Assembly: GCA_018873245.2 (NCBI GenBank)
Contig: JAEMBT020000005.1
Coordinates: 724,001-788,000 of the forward strand
DNA length: 64,000 nucleotides
Direction: 5' to 3'
Source: Archegozetes longisetosus
Taxonomy: Eukaryota; Arthropoda; Arachnida; Sarcoptiformes; Trhypochthoniidae
The position numbers and the translations under genes were made by a program. The notes under the pieces are model-generated. The model saw nothing but the letters and a program-made list of their open reading frames with translations. It was not told the DNA's origin and did not search any database. How positions within the stretch are numbered: the stretch's first letter is position 1; the number at the start of each line of letters is the position of its first letter. Of this stretch, positions 24,562 through 36,552 are shown one piece after another.

Positions 24562-27500
24562 ATGAATGATTCGAATGACGACAAGTCTTTTGATTTTAAA
24601 ATCAAACAATTTCGCGAAGAAAGAAAAACCAAATTAGGGTTTGATCCTCAAAAAGAGATCGTTTATAACCACTATTTGCCATATAGTCAAGAATTAGACG
24701 AAGAATGTATCGAATATTTATCACTTATCAAGTCAAACATAGCTCGAACTGTCATTTTGAACGACAGACACGGATTTGCTTGGATTTCAGACCTGAACAA
24801 GTAATTATGAGTTTTGATTGTCATTCATTTTATTACTAATTGTTTATTTTGTTTGAATCGAGACATTGGTCTCCAGTTTAATTGATTATATATTTAACAT
24901 ATAATTTGATAGATATATGCGACTGTATGGACAAACCTTTTCAAAGGAGGATCACATTTATTTCATCAAAACTTTATATGAAATTATTTTAATTGATGGA
25001 CTCGAATTGAATCGTGTTTCACACTACGCCAATGTATTGTCAGCTTTGCTTAAGTCAGTATTTTCTTAATACTATTTCCTTTTGAAATCTTAGTTCATAT
25101 GGAATTTCATAACCCCTTCGTTAATGTTCAATAACAGAAAACGTGAGCTGATATCTCGTGATGACTTGACGATTCCGTGGCGTCCTTTATATGAACTGTT
25201 TGAGAAAACACTTTATTCTCAATATGAAAACTTAGGAATGCTTTTTATTCCTGAGAACTACGAGACATCGATCAAGAATCTGATTCGTGCCTGCAGAGTG
25301 TATTTTTCTAATGAATCAACACAAGAAATGTTAGACGAATGGCGACCACTTCTGTGTCCGTACGACACGATGATTATTAAAGCGACTGCTTATTTAGAGC
25401 TGTTTTTGCCGACTTTGTTACCACCAGAACATCATAAATACGGATTCAAATTGTGGTTCGATGAGTTCATGAATTTATGGCAAACATCACAAAACACTCC
25501 TTCATGGGAGCAAAATCTCATTTCATTGTTCGCTCGTTTGGCGAATGATACAATCGGTTATATTGATTGGAATCCATATATCCCCTCGATCTTTACTCAT
25601 TTAATTCGAAGTTTCAATTTGATGGGAGGGACTCATAAAGTACAAATTACCAGAGGTTATAGTGTTTTCAATATAAATTCAGTAGTGCTTTGGTTGGTGG
25701 CAATGCTCGGGCCAAACTCTGACTGTCAAAAACATGTGACACAACTGTTCAAAGCTATCGAATCCTATTATCATCCTTCAAATACTGGCAAGTGGAATAT
25801 AAAGTTACAGCAGTTATTGTTCAAACTTCCAGCTTCTTTTGTCAGTCGTTTACATAGAGAGAGGTATAAGAAGCCTTCGTGGAGACCTCAAATTCCCGAT
25901 CATTCAAAGCTAACTGAGCAAAGTATTAATGAGTTTGTCAATAGTATAAGAACTGTAGTTATGATTTCAATGTTTAGTCGTTTTGGTAGCGCAGAGTCTG
26001 CGTCTGCACTTCAAAATCTATCACTTTTACGGCCAGAAATTGTTATACCGCCCGTTCTCGATAGGATGTATTCAGCTTTAGATACATTGACAGAACCGCA
26101 TAGACTCTCGGCTTCTATGCAATGTGTCGTTTCGATTTCTAGAGCTCTTGTCAGAGGCAGTAAGTACTATCCAGAAGGACCGACTCATGTGTTGCCTCTT
26201 TTGCTCAATTCATTGAACGGACTCGATGTGAATGATATGAAGAAATGTATGGTTACCTTCCAATTTATCTCAACGTTTTCCACTTTGATACCAATCATCG
26301 ACTGTTCCTCTACTGTTGATGTGAGAAGTGATTTAAGTGAGACTGAGATACAGATATGTTTAGCCACTGCTCAATTCGAAGACTTTGTGCTGCAATTTAT
26401 GGATAGATGTTTCGCTTTGATCGAAAACAGTTCATTAGAACATGCGAACCGTTTAGATCAAGACAATGAAAGAATGAACACTGAAGAGGGTATTATCGAA
26501 GTTGGTCTGGCATCTACTTTCGGAAGTATTCTCTTGCAGTGTTCGCCTTCAATATTTGAAGTGAATTTCCTATTATTTATCTTATATTAAGTTTGAATAA
26601 ATTTGAATGTAATTCTATAAATTATGTTTCTGTTATAGAGCGCTATCGATAAATTATATTCGTTTGTTTCAAGTCATATATTTGAAACAAAAGTGGCGGG
26701 AAAGTTCGCCTCAATATTAGTCCGTTCCTGTTCTAAGGTATTGGTTCTCATCAAATAGTTTTGCATTATAACTCTTATTCAAATGTTTTGTTTCAACACA
26801 TTAGGCCAACGCAAAATTATCGCTTCAGAAATTTCTACCACATTTTTGTAAATTAGTTCTAACGCTTACAGAAAGCGACGACATCCTAAATGAAGAATTT
26901 CTTGATCATGAGTTACTCTTTGGTCTACAAATAATATCAGAATTAGTTCGTTGTGATGGAAAACATTTGCTGAGTTATAGCGACCTCATTGTTAAAGTTC
27001 TGAGTCAAACTCTTCGATTCAAGTGTAGAAAAGGATATTTGCTGTCAAGTGCTATATTGAAACATGTATTGAAAGCTTTAACTCTTTTGCATGCACTTGA
27101 TTTTCGTAGTATTTCCAAATCGTGGGAAAGCTATAGTAAATTCGAAAACGATATTCCAATCAGAGTAAGTCTCGACTCGCTTGTCGATCTGCACTTAGAT
27201 TTGTGAGAATTGTTAACTATTTTACATTATTGTTAGGATTGGGGCTGTGCTGGAGATTTGCACAATTTGAACGTCAGCTGGCACATACCAAACGAAGAAG
27301 AACTGAATTTCGCTCAACTACTTCTTGAACGATTTTTAAGAACTGAATTGAATAATTTAAAATCTTGGGTAAATGGTAAAAAGTCTATCTCGAGAGAAGA
27401 ACTTCAACGAAGTTTACATATCATTCTTGACTGCATTAGTGGTGCGGCATCTGCTCTACCACTTTGGACTGGAGATAACATTATTCTGTGAGTATAATTC

Positions 27501-30500
27501 AAGAGCAACTGATGCATAGTTACTATGAGATATACTTTATTTGATTTCTATTTTTGTTTAAAGATATGACACGTTAGTACCACATGTTATAACACGTGCT
27601 AAGTATGTTGGTTCCCAATCTATCTCTTTTGCCAATAACGAAAATGTTCGCGAAACTGTATTAAATACATTGCGATCAGTCTTAGTCCATTTAATGACCT
27701 TCTGTGAAGATGACACCAAATCATTGTGTCTTTTAATTAAGGTATTGTAGATGACAGAATGAATATGAATTATACTTGAACCAAATATCATTTAATCTGA
27801 ATGGCTAGATCTATAACAATGCGATATTCTTTTGGGGTGTGACTAAACAAGATTTTGATACGCGATGGAAAGGATTTCATGTGGTTAAAAAGTCATTGGA
27901 AAACAAGTTAATGAAAAAGAAGCAACACATCAGAGCACTTATGGTCGACCGCCTTGTGCTTCAACATGAAGTAACCTCACTTAGATTTTTTGGAAGACTG
28001 ATAAATAACTCATGCTTTTTATTTGTAGATGAGACTGATGAATAGATGTGCTACTGCATTCACTGAACTTCACAAATCGATTGTAATTGATTTGATGCAA
28101 TTGGCGACAAGTCATTACAGTGAAGTCAGAGCTATGGCTCAAGACACGCTTTTCAATTGTTTTCGATCATTTCCATACTCTTATCGATTAATATTACCCG
28201 ATCTGCTGCATAACCTTAGCAAAGATGGAAATTTAAATCACGAACAGTTCAAAGGAACTCTTTATGTCATACTTGGACGAAAAGGTAGTTCATTGTTAAC
28301 TGCTCGCCATTGGTCGACACTGAATGAGTTGTGGCCAGCTTTGGTGAATGCCCAGCACTCGGAAAAGCCCAGTATTATTCGTCTATTGGATGTCGAAATA
28401 ACTGGTCATGTACGCAAATACTTTGATACATTAACAATATGTCTAGATATTCCAGAAAAATGTATCGAAACCGCCAAAAAAGTTTGGACTGAAAATAAAA
28501 GTCTACCAAGACCTGCTTTTGACTGTCCCTCAGATGATGAAATTTCGAGTGCTTTAAAATCTGCGAATGCTAGAAATGAGGCGAATATTAATCTTTATAA
28601 TGATCTGATCGAAAAATTAGTTGGACTAATGGAACGCGGAAACCTGTATGTCTTCATTTCAGTATTCGATCATTTAATTATTTTTCAATTAATTACATTC
28701 AATTATTTTACAGGCATTGGAGATATTATCAGCTGTCATATGTGTTGATAAGTATGCTAATAAGGCATGACATTCAATTGCCGTCAAGTGCTGTCAATCT
28801 GATTATAAAAAATTTAATCTATGATACGCTGTATATCAGAAAAATTTCAATCGCAGCTTTCAGTGCAGTATTGAAACAATTGAAGCAAGCACATACTAAA
28901 AGTGAATTGAAACCTTTACCAACTGATAATCAATGGCTTCAAACAGACATAAATGCGGATACTAATAATGAAAAAGATTTCAATTCTACAACTTTTATTG
29001 ATAAGCCACACGTTGGGTTTTATTGTTTTTCTGATCCATTATTAGTTTATAATAAAAGTCTTTCATCAGTTCATAAGAAACCCGAAGATTACTCTGAAAG
29101 TGAACTCATAATCTACGACAAATTTTCAAATAAAGACTTTTTGAATCAGTTTCTCACTTATTTGTCGCTCGAAGAAAATAAAGGAAAAGATAAGTTTTCC
29201 GCAAAAAGGTTTCAATTATGGAAAGGTTTGTTTAGGAATTTCGGATCATTTAATATCGAGCTATTGTTACCAAAGATTTCTGAATTTGTTGCTGGAATTC
29301 AAGAAAGTGCTCATCGATGCGCTTCAGAAATAATCGCTGGACTTCTTCGCGGCTCAAAGCACTGGAACTTTAATGAATTATCAAAACTAAGATCATCGTT
29401 AGAGCCAATTATAAAACAAGTTTTTGGTAATATTACATCTGAAACATTGGCTGATTGGGGGACATGTAGCGCAACTATATTTGAGAATAGAGACGCGCGA
29501 AGACTGACATGGATTTTGAAGATCTATTTGGACGATCCTTTGAAAGAAGGCGCAGAAATCCTGTCATCTTTTCTTCAAGCAAGTCGATTGTACTTGGTTC
29601 ATGGAGCTGTTCAACAACAAGAATGGCGGTCACAAAAAATACTACAACAACTGCTCAGTTATTTAGAAGACAAACACCTGACTCATTCATATCAGAATGT
29701 TAGGGAACGCATTGGAAGGTATGCTCTCTAAACTGTTGTTGATGCAAATTAGAAATTTGATCATGAAATTGTTTGATTTTAGTTTGCTATGCAGTATATT
29801 CATGTATGACGTTAAAATTCCATGTCTGCCGAAAACATTCGATTTTGCACCAAAAAGAGGCCCATTTATTGATAAAGTGATTCCTCGTTTACAAATCTTG
29901 TTCAGTCCACAGTCTGAACAGGCAAATGAAGTTTGCGCTACAAGTAAAGAATCCAATGTCATCAATGGATTCACTGCTGTATCACAAGAACGTAAAGATG
30001 CAGCAAATCTTTTGAAGACTATCTGTAAATGGATTGTTGGAAACGTTCCACGAGTGGCCTATTCAGCGCCACCCGAGTTGTTCAAGTTTTTACCGATTGT
30101 AAGACATTTCTACTTGACCAATTCTTAAGGCATATAAACATTGAATCACTTTTTGGTGTTTTCTAGTTATGCTTAATGCAGAGCGAAACAAGCGACGAAG
30201 AATTAATTCGCGAATCATTTTTCGCCATAATTATGTTGAGTCACGCTTTACTCACTCCAGAAAGCGTTCAGGTGGCTATCGATACGGCTAAACAGGTATT
30301 CAAATATTTAGTTTACAAAATAATTGAGTTAAAATGTTTGCATTCGTGTTCAAGGTGACATATGCTAACAACTGGCACGCCAGATCTGCAATCGCCACTT
30401 TCCTGCAATATATGGTTTCATCAAATCTCTTCATACTTATGAACAATCAGTTGTGGGTCAAAGATATAACTCAGTTAATTTTGAGTTTGTTGAGTGATGA

Positions 30501-30995
30501 GAGAAACGAAGTCAGAGAATCGACTGCTGAAACATTAAGCGGTTTATTGCACTGCGAGTTCGTCAAGATCGATGACCAACTCATTAATCACTTCAAATCT
30601 AAATCTAATCATAAGTTGAAGAAAGTAAAGCAAACGAACGGTAGCATCATTATTGATCCGAAAGATATAACAATAAGACATAGCGGTATTCTCGGATTGT
30701 GTGCGTGTATTAATGCCTTTCCTTACGATGTGCCTGACTTTATGCCTGACATAATTATGTTCATGTCTTATCATCTGAACGATCCTCAGCCTATACCAGT
30801 ACGTATACATTGCTTTAATTAGACAATTTTGATTTTTCTAATTTCTTTTTGTTCAAACAGACAGCTATTAAGAAAACGCTATCAAATTTTCGGCGGACTC
30901 ACAACGACAGTTGGCGTGATCATAAACTCAAGTTCACTGACGATCAATTGGCTGTGATTACAGACCTATTAGTCTCTCCCAGTTATTATGCATGA
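24562..30995 (+). CDS. PSME4: proteasome activator complex subunit 4 (PA200 / Blm10 family)
   Basis: PA200, a giant HEAT-repeat solenoid that caps the 20S proteasome. It is linked in other animals to degradation of acetylated histones, DNA repair and spermatogenesis. It has 1832 residues (human 1843) in 14 exons: 24562-24800, 24913-25053, 25138-26560, 26639-26737, 26805-27164, 27237-27487, 27564-27741, 27809-27970, 28029-28645, 28714-29718, 29783-30098, 30167-30295, 30355-30798, 30861-30995. All phases agree and the total is an exact multiple of three. Family blocks include [13 protein letters not shown] near the start, [79 protein letters not shown] and NDPQPIP. The C-terminus ends SPSYYA, so Tyr-Tyr-Ala gives the HbYX-type tail that docks into the alpha-ring. 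A poly(A) signal is at 31312-31317. The gene is convergent with TSR2. Confidence 0.97.
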
Positions 30996-31614
30996 GTTTA
31001 TATTAAACTAAATCAATGAAAGTCGTTTCTGTTAATAACATGATTTATGTATTCTATAATGTGTACACTAATATACTGTAAGTTACTGAGTACAGCATTA
31101 TTTCTATTGTTTGTATCTAATTGTTGGCGATTCAAGGTTTTGATAAAAATTATATGCATTTAAACTGGATTTTTTGATTATTTATAAAGTGAATCAAGAA
31201 ATGTAAATGAATTTTAATTGTTTCAACTAATCGCTCAACACTTATCACTTGTACTTGAATGTTAACGAAATTCAAAGTATAAATGACAAACGATTATCAC
31301 AAACTTATATTAATAAATATATTGAGCCAATATGAATTGGCCTGTAAACATGTGTAAATAGTATCAGGTATTGGTTCAAATAGTCGCTCTTCAAATATAG
31401 TTTCAAATTACTGACTGTACTTTAGCTCAAGTTTTTCAAATAAATAGATTTTATAAAGCGGTCAAAAGTTCTCTTTATTCCAGTTGAGCGTTTAGTCATT
31501 GAGGTTTTGCACAAAATCATAATATATTAACTCAAAGTATGGGAAGCGATAGTATTTCATTTTAACAGAAGGAGAGTTAGAGAGAAAGATGAATAACTGA
31601 GTTGAAAACATGAA

Positions 31615-32139
31615 CTATCTTTTATGCTTTCTTTGAACAAGTGTCCAGCCCGAGTTCTCGGTTTCACCTTCGTTATCATTACTTTCCTGTTCATTGTGCT
31701 CTCTGTCATCAATATTCAGAAATTGCATTCTATTTTCAACAGCTGATTGATTATCATTTCTTACACTATTGTTCGAAACATTATTGCAACTATTCAACCT
31801 TCTGATGTCGTCCAACCTTTTTCTAACTTCTTCTTCACGACCAGAACTGCATAATTGATAGTATCTGCAAAGAGATGAGGCAAGCATCTCAAGAGAACCA
31901 TCTTCTATAATAGTGTCAAATTCATTGTCAATAATTTCTGCCACAAAATCTACGACTTCGTCACACATTAAGTCTTTGTTATCCTTGAAGAACTTTGCGA
32001 TCACTTCAATCATCCAAGTGAGTTTCTCTTTCGCATCATTTCCTCCCATTCCGTTCTCAACTGCCAATTGAAATGACTTCCATTGAGATAGTGTTTCACT
32101 TATTGCTAAAACAAATATTTCATCAGAAGGTGATGCCAT
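31615..32139 (-). CDS. TSR2: pre-rRNA-processing protein TSR2
   Basis: TSR2, a small acidic chaperone that escorts ribosomal protein eS26 to nascent 40S subunits. The single exon codes 174 residues. The conserved N-terminal domain is plain: WKSFQLAVENGMGG, then a Lys/Trp segment (KEKLTWMIEVIAKFF), and DEVVDFVAEIIDNEFDTIIEDGS. The C-terminal region is acidic and Asn/Ser-rich and ends GWTLVQRKHKR, matching the family's terminal GWT(I/L)V-x-(R/K)-x-K motif. The family is usually 180-200 residues, so it is complete. The start follows the conserved N-terminal spacing. It is tail-to-tail with PSME4 and head-to-head with the dehydrogenase gene (about 440 bp between start codons). A poly(A) hexamer on this strand lies at 31474-31479. 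Confidence 0.93.
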   Translation of the reverse strand: MASPSDEIFVLAISETLSQWKSFQLAVENGMGGNDAKEKLTWMIEVIAKFFKDNKDLMCDEVVDFVAEIIDNEFDTIIEDGSLEMLASSLCRYYQLCSSGREEEVRKRLDDIRRLNSCNNVSNNSVRNDNQSAVENRMQFLNIDDREHNEQESNDNEGETENSGWTLVQRKHKR

Positions 32140-32579
32140 TTCTAATTCATTAATTAGTTTGATCAGTAAAGCAATTATTCAAATCAATCAGTATTTTAAT
32201 TGTTTTCAGTGTCTTTTCATCACATTAAAAGTTTACGTAATATAAAAACAAAATAAAATAATAAACTGGACGCAATATTAGATTAAGATTAAAATTAGTC
32301 CATTTTAATCCTAAAACACTAATGACCAAAAATAAGTTAATTTGTTAACAAATTTTGATCCTAAATGCAAACCATTAGCAAAACATGTGCTCTTAGTGCT
32401 GACGCATGCGCATAAATTGAGTGCACCAAAACTAGTTTTTTAAATGGAAAAAAGTTTAAAGAACCCAAACAACTCTTTAAAAGAAAATTTCAAATGAAAT
32501 ACATATGTTTTGGGACAAAAATCACAAAATCAAATATTTTTGAACAAGTTTAACAAATCATTTTCAATAATAATAAGTA

Positions 32580-34733
32580 ATGGAATTGTGGACTATTTTG
32601 ATGGGAATATTGTTTATAGTGATAGGAATCGGTGCTTATATCTGGCAATTGTCCAATGTTTTCTTTACTTCTTTGCAATGGTTTTCACCAAACAATAAAG
32701 CTATTTTAATAACTGGTTGTGACTCAGGCATTGGTCACAAGTTGGCCAAACATTTTCATACTAAAGGTTGTATCGTATTTGCAACTGTCCTTCATATCGA
32801 TGGGATCGGTGCCAAACAGTTGGTCGAAGAATGTGGTCACGAAAGAATGCATTTGATTAAAATGGATGTCAGAAGCGATTACGAGGTCAATAACGCTCTC
32901 AATTGTGTGAACGATTTGTTAAAACAATACCAACTGGAAGGTATTTGCTTTGATTTATCTATTATATAAATTGTTTATCAATGATTGATCTTTTCAGAAA
33001 TTATCTGAATTTTGTTTTCATTCAAAGTATTTCGCGATCAAAGTGTTCATTTTAATAAAATCGTGAAATTGTATGAACTTATTTCTACGATAATGTATTG
33101 CTCGCACCCCTGCAAAGTTTGACCTATTTATGCAATTTCCGTAAATAACTTTATTTAGTTCTCTATTATTAAAATTGTAGTTAGCTTAAGGCATACGAAA
33201 CAAGTTTCTTATTTTATAACTAAATTCTTTCGCAAAAACTATTTTGTGCTCATTTCGCAAAATATTTTATTTTATTATTCATTAATGATAGTAAAAGTAA
33301 ATTTTTACCTCAGATGGAACCAGTTTTACAAACAAAATAATAATTAGATCAAAAATCAGATTAAAACGAATTCTAAAGAAATGAAAAGTTCGTGTTTAGC
33401 ATCTGAAGAAGTTTATTACTGACTAACATTGTCTGACATAATGAACAACATTTAAGTACTGTCTAGACTTTTATCATTTGAGTGATGCTTCAGTTTAATA
33501 TAACCTGAAGACTTTATGTAATCGTTGGTATCTAAGTTAATGACTTTTTTATCTTTAAACAAATAGGTTTGTACGCTCTCATCAACAATGCAGGTGTTTG
33601 CGTGATGGGAGAGTTTGATTGGTTGAGTTGGGATCAAATACAATCACAGATTGATATTAATTTACTGGGGAATATACGCGTTACTAAAAGTTTTCTACCA
33701 CTCATTATCAAATCAAAAGGTATAATTCTTTGAAATGTTTGCGTAACAAGTACCTGGTTTGTTACTTATTTTATTGACTCATTCACATCCCTCTTACTTT
33801 GCCATGCATTCGATGAAAATGACATGGTAAAACAACATAAGTGGTAATCAAATATTGAACTGCATTCCAGAAGGAAGGCAGTTACCAAATTATACAGAAA
33901 AAAATGAGGACCAGATTTCCAACTAAACTGATAGATTATACAAACTTTCAGGTTATAAAACAGACGTTTGAACAATTGCAGCATTTATTTGATAGATAAA
34001 AGCAAACAATAAGTAGAACAAATAAACTTTGATCACTTGAGAAACATTCTCAATGAATAGAGCCCACAGTTTATGACAATATTTATTGAATACAGTTGAC
34101 ATATGATGCACAACCTTGACTTCAATATTACAGATAATTCTCTGAAACGGAGTCTGTTTTGTATTTTCTAACTATTGTATTAAAACTTTTTTCCAATGAA
34201 ACTTAGGAAGGATAATAAATGTCAGTTCAGTGAATGGCAACTGCGCATATCCTGGTATTGGTGTTTACTGCGCGACTAAGTTCGGAATAGAAGGGCTATC
34301 AGATGCTTTACGCTTAGAACTAGCAAAATTCGATGTCAAAGTAATTGTTGTGAAACCTGGGGATTTCGCAAAGCTTACCAATATTATGAGTAATCATGAG
34401 TCAAACATTAGTCAGATGTGGCGTTCGATGAGTGATGATAAAAGAAAGCTCTATGGCAATTATTTCACTGACTATCATAAAAATGTACTGAAGAATAGTG
34501 GTTATACGAGTCCAACTTGCTTCGAAAAGTCTAATCTTATTAATGATTTCGAAGAAGCCGTGCTAGCCGTCGACCCGCGACTTTATATAACAAGTGCTTC
34601 GTTTGCTTTTCGTGTTTTCTTTTTTATACTCTACTATTTGCCAACTGTTCTAAAAGATAAATTACTGAATGCTATTATTTCAAATGTGTTTAAGTTTGAC
34701 GTAAACCAACTGAAAGAGAGACTCGCCCAATGA
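32580..34733 (+). CDS. membrane-anchored short-chain dehydrogenase/reductase, SDR9C-like (retinol/17beta-hydroxysteroid/hydroxybutyrate dehydrogenase group)
   Basis: A 346-residue classical short-chain dehydrogenase in three exons (32580-32940, 33567-33719, 34207-34733; joins phase 1). An N-terminal hydrophobic helix (about residues 4-24) should anchor it in the ER or another membrane. The NAD(P)-binding motif is TGCDSGIG (45-52), the cysteine version typical of RDH/HSD17B6/BDH1 enzymes. The structural motif NNAG is at 127-130. The catalytic set is Ser179, Tyr192 and Lys196 (YCATK). A second hydrophobic stretch near residue 310 (FAFRVFFFILYYLP) is also typical of this group. I cannot tell from sequence whether it acts on retinoids, steroids or other alcohols. 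The AATAAA at 34737-34742 starts four bases after the stop codon, so the 3' UTR is very short. The 626- and 487-bp introns contain no other coding signal. Confidence 0.88.
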
Positions 34734-34736
34734 GCA

Positions 34737-34742
34737 AATAAA
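34737..34742 (+). terminator. AATAAA poly(A) signal of the dehydrogenase gene
   Basis: The hexamer starts four bases after the TGA stop, which predicts an unusually short 3' UTR. Confidence 0.5.
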
Positions 34743-35239
34743 CTGTAAAGAAATCAAATTCAAGTGAAAGTGTTATTTGCCCACAAATGTGTTTTTTACT
34801 CAACATATATATAAAGTAAACTTAATTTGATAGAAGCACAACTCATTCTAAAACTGATAGACGTTCTTACTCTCATCTTTTCAAAGTAATTTCTCATGCT
34901 AAGATCTTTGATCCTAGAGATCTAAGCAACTTTTATAAGTAAATATCGTTTGACTTATTCATACTTTTATATATTTTTATAATCAACTATAATAAAGCTT
35001 AGTTATAAATAAGTTGAGTCATAAATAAAAGGAGCTGTAAATTCGTGCTTAAAAATATATGAATAAGCCATAAAATAATTAATTGGTAACAGTTGTATTC
35101 GATTATTTCTGTGACAACTTCTGCAACAACATTTGATCGTGTTATACTAATATATAATAAAAGTGTGATACTATGTTAAGTTTGCTGCATTTGTTATTAG
35201 CCTTAACTGGTAAATGAATTACATTAGTGTTGTGCTGCA

Positions 35240-36552
35240 GTGAAGCAGACCACATCCCTTACTATCAATTTCGTTATATCAACTTTTTTGTTATTCAATA
35301 TAGGATTTTCTCTCCATATCAGTGAAGCCTTCAAACACCCAAATCTCAAAATGTCTTCGATAGATTCAGGATCTCTTCAGTTTGCTATAGAACTACACAA
35401 AGCGTTGTCATCTAATGATCGAAATTTGGTGGTCTCTCCCTTTTCACTAACGTCTGCTTTAGCGATGACTCTTTACGGGGCCAGAAGCGACAGTGGGTCA
35501 GAGCTCTCAAAAGTGTTATTTGGCGAAATAATTAATGTCGAACAATACCAATCAATGGTTCAACAATTTCAGTCACTTATCGATAAATCTGTCAATTCAA
35601 ACTCAAAAGTTTTGAGCTCTGCTAATTTTATTTATAGCCACGTACAATATCCAATTTTACCTGATTTTAGCCAAACTATCGAAAAATATTTTTTCGCCAA
35701 ATCCAAACAATTGGATTTCATTGATGGAAATAAGGGAGCAATCGATACCATCAACGAAGATATCAGTAAAGCAACAAATGGAAAAATTTCGAACCTTTTC
35801 GAAAATATTGATCCAAATACAAAAATGATTTTAGCGAATGCCGTATATTTCAAAGGCCTGTGGGAATCGCAGTTTAAAAAGGAAAACACCAGAGTTGACA
35901 AGTTTACGACTGCCTCTAAACAAGAAGTAGACGTCGATATGATGTTCCAAAACGCAAAGTTTCCTTTCAGTTATAGCGATCAATTGAAGTGTAGAGCTGT
36001 TCAATTGGGTTATCAGAGCAGTAATATAGTTATGATTATCCTATTACCAGATGAAGACAGTTCATTAAACGAACTACAGTCTAAGCTTGATCTCCAATCA
36101 CTCGACGATTTGTTTAATAATTTTTACTCACAAAAAGTTCAGTTAACTTTGCCTAAATTTAAACTAGAATCGAGTCTACAACTGATTCCAGTTTTGGCAA
36201 AACTTGGCATCAAACAAATTTTTGATGCCAAGTCAGCAAATTTCTCTGGTATAACAGATGACCCGCTGGGCCTTTATGTTGGAGATGTCATTCAGAAGGC
36301 TATAATAGAAGTTAACGAAGAAGGAACAGAGGCCGCGGCTGCTACTGGTATCGAAAAAGAAATTAGCGTTTTTTAAACATTTTGATGTGACAATTCTTGT
36401 GCTTTTTAGGTATCGCATTCTTGTCTCGATCTTTGGTAATTCCTGAAGAATTCAAAGCTAACCGTCCGTTCATGTTCTTATTGATGACTAAGGATGAAGA
36501 TAAGCCAAATTTGATACTATTCTCTGGAACTGTGAACAATCCAAAACTGTAA
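35240..36552 (+). CDS. serpin (serine protease inhibitor), predicted P1 Arg; 5' end uncertain
   Basis: A serpin, about 380-415 residues depending on the start. The main exon runs to 36347 and a second exon is 36410-36552; the join completes the reactive-centre loop. Family blocks: NLVVSPFSL, ALAMTLYGAR, ILANAVYFKGLWESQF, VDMMFQ, IIEVNEEGTEAAAATG and a C-terminal RPFMFLLM. The hinge EEGTEAAAATG has small residues at P12-P9, as in inhibitory serpins. Counting from it, P1-P1' is Arg-Ser, predicting inhibition of trypsin- or thrombin-like proteases such as clotting or melanisation cascade enzymes. The start is unclear: the frame is open from 35228 without ATG, and its first 30 residues look like a signal peptide (LTINFVISTFLLFNIGF). 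The first in-frame ATG, at 35351, would give an intracellular form. A 5' exon upstream is likely, for example one with the ATG at 35174. A poly(A) signal is at 36797-36802. Confidence 0.88.
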
